In this document: positions 57,996-64,000 of the stretch, piece after piece | How positions within the stretch are numbered: the stretch's first letter is position 1 | Layout of the letters: each line of letters starts with the position of its first letter | Assembly (NCBI GenBank): GCA_010015655.1 | Contig: ML976682.1 | Span: forward strand, 209,012 to 273,011 | Length of the DNA stretch: 64,000 nucleotides | Origin: Bimuria novae-zelandiae CBS 107.79 | Taxonomy: Eukaryota > Ascomycota > Dothideomycetes > Pleosporales > Didymosphaeriaceae | Direction: 5' to 3' | The notes under the pieces: model-generated | What the model was told of the DNA's origin: nothing | Database searches by the model: none | Seen by the model: only the letters and a program-made list of their open reading frames with translations | Translations under genes and position numbers: made by a program

Positions 57996-60644
57996 TGCAA
58001 GTAGGAGTTCTTCTTGCAGTGTAAGTGGCTGTCAGTGTGCTGTATGGCTTGAGAAGTAAGAATCGGCTTCCCTGAGAGAAGAAGAGGGGGAGAGGGCTAG
58101 CATTGCTGCCGTTTGTGCTGAGGCGGGCATGTGAAGCGGTGCCTTCGAGGCGTGAAGCCTGAGTGGCTCGTCAACTGGGAGCGTTTGCTTTGCGGCTCTG
58201 AAGGCTGCGGGGTGGGCGGAATCAGAAAAGGAGACGAACGGAAGTGTCCAGCAGCAAAGCCTTGGGACGATGGATAAGTGAGTGGCCTTGACAGTCAATC
58301 TAAATACCAGATCCAGGGCTTCGGGTAAGTAAGAGCAGTATCGGTCAAGTATCTGTACACTTGATGCAGAACATGAACAATGGTGATGATGGTCAGCAGC
58401 ATTCATAGACGGACTCACATTCTTATCCTGACAGTAGCCACCTTTGAAGTCCTCTGTTTCAACTAGTGTTGCATAGCCATCCATCAGTTATGAGAATATT
58501 TCAAAGCTCACGGAACCATTCTCCCACATTTTCGTGTTACTCTGTCTTACAATCTTATCCCAGGAAGTCCATCTAACCCTATAAAAGCTATAATACGCCA
58601 TAGGCACAGGTTACACACGAGATCGAGACGTCGTAGCTGCTGTTCTTCCCCACATGCGCCTCTTCTTACGAGCATGTCTTGTGATATAATGCAGACGCGA
58701 CTTAACAACAGACCCACCAAATCATGAAAACACATAAAAAGAATCTACCGTCTTGTTCATAGGTGCATCCACCCTAGCCTTCCAAGCCATTGCGTCTATT
58801 TTCTACTCACACCATCTACACTGTCTAGACTCGGTATAGCAGAGTACACGTTTCTACGACTTAAGATGATCGGAAGGCATTTCTAAAACTGGTCTTTAAA
58901 TTTAACTAGCAGCTACAGATTTATTCGTATAGTTCGTAGTTCTTGATTTGGTCAGTAATTATAAGACAAGGCTTGCTTTAGGGCAGCTTACATTCTCATA
59001 TATAGAGGCTGATGTATGACTGAGGAGAAACTCATTGCACGTTACATTAATAGGCTGACAGGGCGGTAAGAGGGTATAGGGTACCTTGCAGAATGTCGCA
59101 GTGAAAATTTTTAATAGGCTACATATGTAGAGGGGACTTAATAATGTGCGAATGCTAGGAGCTTGCCTGGCAATGGTGAGTATGCTCCCGTCAGTCTCTA
59201 AAAAGTATCGGTATAAATTACCTGGCCAGCAATCTATAATCCATCCAAGCTATCTCTAGGTAGGTTTGATTAACGGTATATGTGATAAACGGAACCTCGA
59301 TTGGCGCGTAGGCACCCGCTATGCCGCCTTCATATAATTACGAATGCGAAAGCTTCAGTCAACCCTATCATATCTTATGCGGTTGTAGTTGACGAAGCCT
59401 TCTTCTGTAATGTCCAAGGATAATAATATCGTTATTAAACAGAGTATAGTTGAGCTAGATGTCATTTAAACCAGACAAATGGGGGATATACTCCCTAATT
59501 CCGCTATTATTGTAAACAAATATATTGCAGGTTGGGCATTAAAAGGCACGGCCCTTGAATGGATAGTATGCGCATGCGTGGACCTGATACAAACATTTGA
59601 AGCTTCGTTTCTTGCTGTAACAGCCATGCGCACGTGTTTTTTCGAAGCCTAGAGGAGATCTGTAAGTGTACCTATGGTAGGTGACACTGCCAACTTGAAA
59701 CTTTTATTATTATATTTTCGCATCATTCTAAAGCCTTACCTACCTCTTATATATATAGTAGGATAGTATTGCAGTTTCAAACACGTACTACTTCCATTTA
59801 AATCTGACTGCTTTGACCCGCGGAGCTCCGCCATTTATACTCTTTCCGTATCCATCCACCAAAATCCTGGCCCCGAGTACGATCACGCCTTCGCTTCAAG
59901 CAGCGACCCCCACCCACCTTCCGTACTTTTAAAGGTGAGCCTCACTGTAACCCAATAAGCGAGCGTCTTGGCCGATCCTGCGTAGTGTATACTTACGGGC
60001 GTAATGCTGCGCCTCGGACGCGTCGTCCTTGAAACCAACAATCTGAAAATGCTCACAGTAGGTACTGTGTAACATGTCATCTTTCCCTTTCTTGCGTTCC
60101 ACTATTTCTCAGGGTGGTTCTGATAACGAGTATGGGGCAACTTTAGTAGGATAGTGCAAAGATTTTGAAAGAGAAGCTGCTTTGCCGTTCTTCCGAGGCT
60201 GCAAGGCAGTCTGTGAGTCCATTGCTCTTGCGAGGCTGCTTGGTCGTAATAATGTTACCCTCACATGTGCGCTGGTCCTACAAAGGTCATTACTGTCGGC
60301 TAAATGACTCCTGAAAGATGTAGGTGCAAAGACCGGGGTACAAAAGCTGCGACACGCGGCCTTAGGCGGACAGCGCCCGACTGCAATCTTGCGGAAGGAA
60401 GCAACAGGCCGCACTTGGACACCAATGACCGGAGGTATACGTACCCACATCGTCATTTATGTTGAGAAGTGCATTATTGCGTATAGCTCGCCAACCCCAT
60501 CCTGCAAATCGCAGAAACAGTGCAGAGTCTCAGCGATATCGACAGCAACCTATATAAATCATTCTTTCGTCCTCACAGAACATCCTTTACCAAGCCCACG
60601 CTCGATAACTCTTGACTGTTCATCGCACCCAGCCTATATCCACC
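57996..60644. other. Gene desert, AT-rich
   Basis: 2.6 kb with no supported gene. 58,800-59,800 is noticeably AT-rich, perhaps an old RIP-affected repeat, but no element ends were found. TACCTATGGTAGG at 59669-59681 lies within a near-palindrome (GTGTACCTA ... TAGGTGACAC). Confidence 0.5.
60549..60560 (+). promoter_or_regulatory. TATA box
   Basis: CCTATATAAAT lies about 90 bp upstream of the ATG of the secreted repeat protein. Confidence 0.5.
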
Positions 60645-60974
60645 ATGAGCCTCAAACTTGTGTCCATTCTGGCCACTATAGCCGCTGTCAAGGCTTCTCC
60701 GATCTTTTATCCCAGCAACGGAGCCACTGCCACTATATCAGCCTCTTACATCGGTGACGGAGCCACTGCTACTATATCAGCCTCTTCGGTCAGCGGCGGA
60801 GCCACTGCTACCATACCAGCCTCTTCGGTCGGCGATGGAGCCACTGCCACTATACCAGCCTCTTCGGTCGGTTACACGGGCTACCCGAGCTACAGCGGGT
60901 ACCTTTCTCCCTCTGCGGCGCCAGACAGCGCCGAGGTGAGGTACCGCTTTACAAAGGGCGGAAACATTGTGTGA
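60645..60974 (+). CDS. Small secreted protein with 13-residue tandem repeats
   Basis: 109 residues from ATG 60645. The signal peptide is MSLKLVSILATIAAVKA. The body consists of four tandem 39-bp units starting at 60720, 60759, 60798 and 60837, each coding G-A-T-A-T-I-(S/P)-A-S-(S/Y)-(V/I) plus two linker residues (GD, SG or GY). A Tyr/Gly/Ser-rich tail follows (GYTGYPSYSGYLSPS). There are no cysteines and no dibasic Kex2 sites between repeats. The Thr/Ala/Ile/Val alternation favours beta-strand stacking, so a self-assembling wall or surface protein is possible. A TATA box lies upstream. GAG-GTGAGG near 60,933 could be a splice donor, so the 3' end is uncertain. Confidence 0.6.
   Translation: MSLKLVSILATIAAVKASPIFYPSNGATATISASYIGDGATATISASSVSGGATATIPASSVGDGATATIPASSVGYTGYPSYSGYLSPSAAPDSAEVRYRFTKGGNIV
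60720..60875 (+). repeat. Four in-frame 39-bp tandem repeats
   Basis: Each unit begins GGAGCCACTGC and keeps frame. Most differences among units are single-base changes, including the TCA/CCA (Ser/Pro) switch between units 2 and 3. Confidence 0.9.
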
Positions 60975-61630
60975 GTTGGACCTTCCAAGTAGACTCGGTG
61001 AAGGGGACTAATGCGACAGCAGGGTGGAGAAGGAGTAAGGCTGTGGATGGATTTTACATGTATAGGGTGAGCAGCGAGTCTATCGCTGTGTCTTGGTACA
61101 TGGTCGCTCGTACATCAGCGGAGGCGTTTCTCGGTTTTGATAATTGCTAGTACTACGCGCTTGAAGTGGGCGGAAGTCAGTACATGTCTCTGCGCAGTCG
61201 CTCTTTCAACAATCGTTCCTCGGAGACTACAATTCGTTATATGTGGTGATTATGGTTATTAGTGGAGCTCAGGCTCATCCTGTCAAAAGACGAATGAAGG
61301 CGATTTCTCGATAGATATATACGGTTCTCACGTGGGCCAATTTAACATCGCCGCTCTGGACCGCTATTCTTGCTTAATAGCCATTCTGGTGTGACCATGT
61401 GCGTGCTAGGTATGGACCAATGAATTTGGTGGTCTCTCCGGGTTTCTTCTGCCCGGTCTTCGCTCGCACTTGCTCGTGGCAAGCGACTGACACCCTTTCG
61501 TCGGTCTTTTCCTCCCAAGCGTTGTCGAACCCGACGAGATTGATAGCGTTCTTCGTGCGACTTTTCAAACATGTATTCTGGAGGAGCGGTGGCTTCTGTA
61601 GCATTTCATACTGGCTCAACCACGCACGTT
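60975..61630. other. Intergenic, no gene seen
   Basis: Minus-strand frames at 61342-61619 overlap each other and lack recognisable features. Confidence 0.45.
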
Positions 61631-62194
61631 TCAGGTGTGGTCCATCTTCTCGCCCTGCTCGCTGCGCGCTGTTTGCCGCTGAAGATCCTCCAAGAGCCTC
61701 TTGACCTTCTCCAGCACCTGATCTTCTCCGTTCTCGTGCACACCTGCGCGCGCATTCAGCACCCCGATGTCAAACTCGCCAAGCCCACCATTTGTGACCG
61801 TTGCTTCGCTATCTTTCGTCTTGATTTGTGGCATTCCAGACATTCCCATCTGGCCTGCCACGCCGGCGTGGTCCTGTTCGGTTGTACGTGCCGTGTACCG
61901 GATCTCTTCTGCAGGGATCACGCCTGCCTCTTCCAAGTCGGTCACTTGTTTGTGTAAGTCCTTGCTAAGGTTGAACACAGCAGTGAAGTATTCGTTGGCA
62001 GAGGAAGCGATGGCGTCACGGCGCGCTTGAGGCGTGTCTGCGGCGGTGGAGGAGGAGGAGATGGGCGCGTTGGTCAGCTGAGAGAAGGCGGTCGCGGCGG
62101 AATTGAGGATCGGAGGAAGACGTTCCGAAAGGGTGGACAAGTCGCGGATGTGCGCTGTTGCGGTCGAGCGGTAGGTCTCGTTGTCGTTTGCCAT
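61631..62194 (-). CDS. MED11: Probable Mediator subunit 11
   Basis: Single exon, 187 residues. The N-terminal helical pattern (YRSTATAHIRDLSTLSERLP, PILNSAATAFSQLTNAPI), a second helix pair (ARRDAIASSANEYFTAVFNL, DLHKQVTDLEEAGVIPAEEI), and an extended polar C-terminus ending in a helix (DQVLEKVKRLLEDLQRQT) match the layout of Pezizomycotina Med11, a Mediator head subunit that contacts TFIIH and Pol II. The call is from memory of the helix pattern; another small helical-bundle nuclear protein is the alternative. Confidence 0.6.
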   Translation of the reverse strand: MANDNETYRSTATAHIRDLSTLSERLPPILNSAATAFSQLTNAPISSSSTAADTPQARRDAIASSANEYFTAVFNLSKDLHKQVTDLEEAGVIPAEEIRYTARTTEQDHAGVAGQMGMSGMPQIKTKDSEATVTNGGLGEFDIGVLNARAGVHENGEDQVLEKVKRLLEDLQRQTARSEQGEKMDHT

Positions 62195-62610
62195 TGCGGG
62201 GACGGAAGCGCCAGGCGGCGGCGAGTCAGTCGCAGAGAGGTTAACGGGCTGCGCTTATAGAAAACGTTTTTCGGAAAGCGTGAAGGTCATCGACTGTTAG
62301 TTACGCAGTTATTGTTGGTGGACAGCTTGAAGCTGTGAGCTATTGGAGCTTCGGAGCACGAACCATGTCCTAATGTCCCGATTAGGTAACCATTGTTTGC
62401 CGTTGATCTCTGCAACTTCACTCACCGCGTGCACGGGCCATTCACCGTAGCAATGTTTGTCCGTGCGCGACGAGCTGACCCGTCTACGAAGGAGCTCGTT
62501 TTTATTGTGTATTCCTTGGCACCCGAGCTCCGACGCGAACACCAACATTCTTGACTCCCACTTTCCCACCCATACCAGCCACGCCGCACACGCCTATATA
62601 CACCAAAAAA
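62195..62610. other. Intergenic / left flank of Tc1-like element
   Basis: The left end of the transposon probably lies here, but no terminal repeat could be matched because the right end is outside the window. Confidence 0.45.
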
Positions 62611-63976
62611 ATGCCTATTAATCGCCGGAAGCCGTACAAGTACAAGGTACAAAACCCCCCGAGAAAAAAAGACCCAGAAACGCGATCTTACGGCGGTGGA
62701 GAGAGCTTTTGCAGTCGGCGCGTCGATGCACAGCATGGCAACCAACAAAGAAATCGCCGCCTTGTTCGACCCACCCACGACGAAGGACGCAATTGCAAAG
62801 CTCGTACGGCGTATACGAGATAGAGCAGATCAAGAAGGTATTTCTATCACAAATCCAACTTTGTACGAGACGTTGCCAGGGCGCGGCAGGCCTGAGTTGC
62901 TCGATGATGCGCAGAAGAAGCGCATCATCGAGATCGTCACCCAGGACCGCGCACACCGCGAGAAGGAGCCTCTACAAGCAATAAAGGATGGAGATTTTGA
63001 CGAGCTCCCTCCTATGAGTGTCTCTACGTTCGAAAACGTTATGTATGAAGCTGGGTACGCGCGTAGAAAGCCTGGATGGAAGCCGCCTTTCACTGAGCAA
63101 GAGATGCAGGATCGCTATAAATGGGCGCTCGCGCACAACCCCGATAGATATAAGGAAGGCGACAACTTAGGATTCAACTTCAGAAAGTGTGTATATACAG
63201 ATGAAACACCTGCTCGAATTGGTGAGCAACGTGGCATGCAGAGGGCGTGGTTTCTCCCAGATGAGAAGTACCATCTTGACGTCAAACATAACCGCGTACA
63301 GAAGTACTGCAAGCTTCAATTTTATGGAGCATTTACGTATAATCATAAGGGACCTTGCTATATATACGGACACGAGAAAGAGGACGAAAAAGTGGCTGCA
63401 GAGGCAGCGCTTGCACGCGAGAATGCAGAGCGTCGAAAACAAGCAACTTCTGCACAGTATCACGCACGCGCAGCTCTCCAGGAAATCGATCCAAACGACA
63501 GAAATCTACGCAGCCGTAAACACCAATATACAAAGAAGGATGACTATACTCGTGGGGCCCGGCAACGGGGTGGCATTGATGGATATCGCTATCGTGAGAA
63601 GGCACTCAAGAAAGTGGTGCCATGGCTTAAGGACCTCAGGAGACAAGGCATCAACACTATATTACTTAAGGATGGAGCTCCTGCTCACACCTCTTGTATT
63701 GCAAAGGATTATTTATCTGTACATCAGATAGAGAGGCTACCTTGGCCGGGGCACTCCCCAGACGTCAATGCCTCGGAGCACGCATGGCCATGGATTCGGC
63801 GGCATATTACGAAGGAGATGCCGCAATCTACATGCGAGGATAAGTGCCGACGTCAATAGGAACAGCAATAGGAGAATCTCCCTATAGAAGTGATTAATAA
63901 GTGGATTAATCACGTTCCTATTATTGTTCGTCGTATTATTGCTCATGGCGGGAACAACGACTTCCATGACGGCTGA
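62611..63976 (+). pseudogene. Tc1/mariner-like transposase, nearly intact (copy 2)
   Basis: Starts at ATG 62611 (MPINRRKP, matching MPATRRKP of copy 1). After about 20 codons it needs a one-base shift at a run of seven A (62664-62670) to enter the 387-codon frame. That frame contains the HTH region, YTDETPARI, LLKDGAPAHTS and SPDVNASEHAWPW (the DDE acidic residues) and GGIDGYRYREKALKK. It stops at TAG 63857-63859, with a second TAG at 63869-63871, after which the family sequence continues (ENLPIEVINKW to HDG). The element therefore has one frameshift and two late stops only. Roughly two thirds of the aligned residues look identical or similar to copy 1, so the copies are old relatives rather than recent duplicates. 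Confidence 0.85.
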
Positions 63977-64000
63977 GGGCTGAGGGCTCCCAGGACGCCT

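Noticed and set aside
58032..58484. 150-codon minus frame upstream of the 828-residue protein gene
   Set aside because: No motif or splice support; could be 5' leader sequence. His/Ser-rich low complexity only.
60645..60974. RiPP precursor (UstA-like) for the UstYa-family protein
   Set aside because: The repeats lack the dibasic Kex2 sites that separate core peptides in known precursors, and the gene is more than 42 kb from the UstYa-like gene.
1..64000. CRISPR array, tRNA or rRNA genes
   Set aside because: No regular short repeat-spacer pattern and no convincing tRNA A/B-box pair or rRNA sequence was seen by eye; a tRNAscan-SE run would settle tRNAs.

Overview
The window is nuclear DNA of a filamentous ascomycete (Pezizomycotina). 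The evidence is short introns of about 47-125 nt with GTRAGT-type donors and CTAAC/CTGAC branch sites, fungal-specific families (PTH11-like rhodopsin-domain protein, HET domain, UstYa-like protein, SUR7), and transposons carrying the C-to-T/TpA-rich decay expected of repeat-induced point mutation (RIP). Dothideomycetes would fit, but that is a guess from gene style.

Layout. 1-4.9 kb is a transposon cluster: the 3' part of a Fot1/pogo-like element (+), a complete but RIP-ruined Fot1/pogo-like element (-) with perfect 48-bp terminal inverted repeats, and a broken Tc1/mariner-like transposase gene (+). 5.6-13.5 kb holds a multi-pass membrane protein, a divergently transcribed pair (CxxC-less PDI-like protein with C-terminal RDEL, and a prolyl 4-hydroxylase-like dioxygenase), a modular cysteine-rich GPI-type surface protein, and an EFM6-like lysine methyltransferase. 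13.9-16.5 kb contains two decayed genes (coiled-coil and BTB). 17-22.7 kb is accessory in character: UstYa-like protein, two small secreted proteins and a PTH11-like receptor. 23-43.6 kb is mostly core genome: mitochondrial bL17 (MRPL8) divergent from ribonucleotide reductase large subunit (RNR1), a YciI-like protein, a BTB-type protein, a disordered Ser/Asn-rich protein, MLH3, a membrane-anchored polysaccharide deacetylase, a HET-domain gene, a tail-anchored-looking protein and adenylosuccinate lyase (ADE13). 43.6-47 kb is gene-poor and contains a decayed tandem array of about 155-bp units. 47-48 kb is a SUR7-family gene. 48.6-50.9 kb is a younger, less degraded Fot1/pogo-like element whose left end is interrupted by a 128-bp hAT-type MITE with a perfect 8-bp target duplication. 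51.4-58 kb encodes two large proline/serine-rich proteins. 58-60.6 kb is AT-rich and empty. 60.6-62.2 kb has a secreted protein with 13-residue tandem repeats and a probable Mediator subunit MED11. The right edge is a second, nearly intact Tc1/mariner-like transposase.

Functional links. RNR1 has G1/S-type promoter motifs. The PDI-like/P4H-like divergent pair mirrors the two subunit families of animal collagen prolyl 4-hydroxylase. The transposons record successive layers of insertion and RIP. All intron calls were made by eye from splice motifs and reading-frame continuity; no database search was possible.
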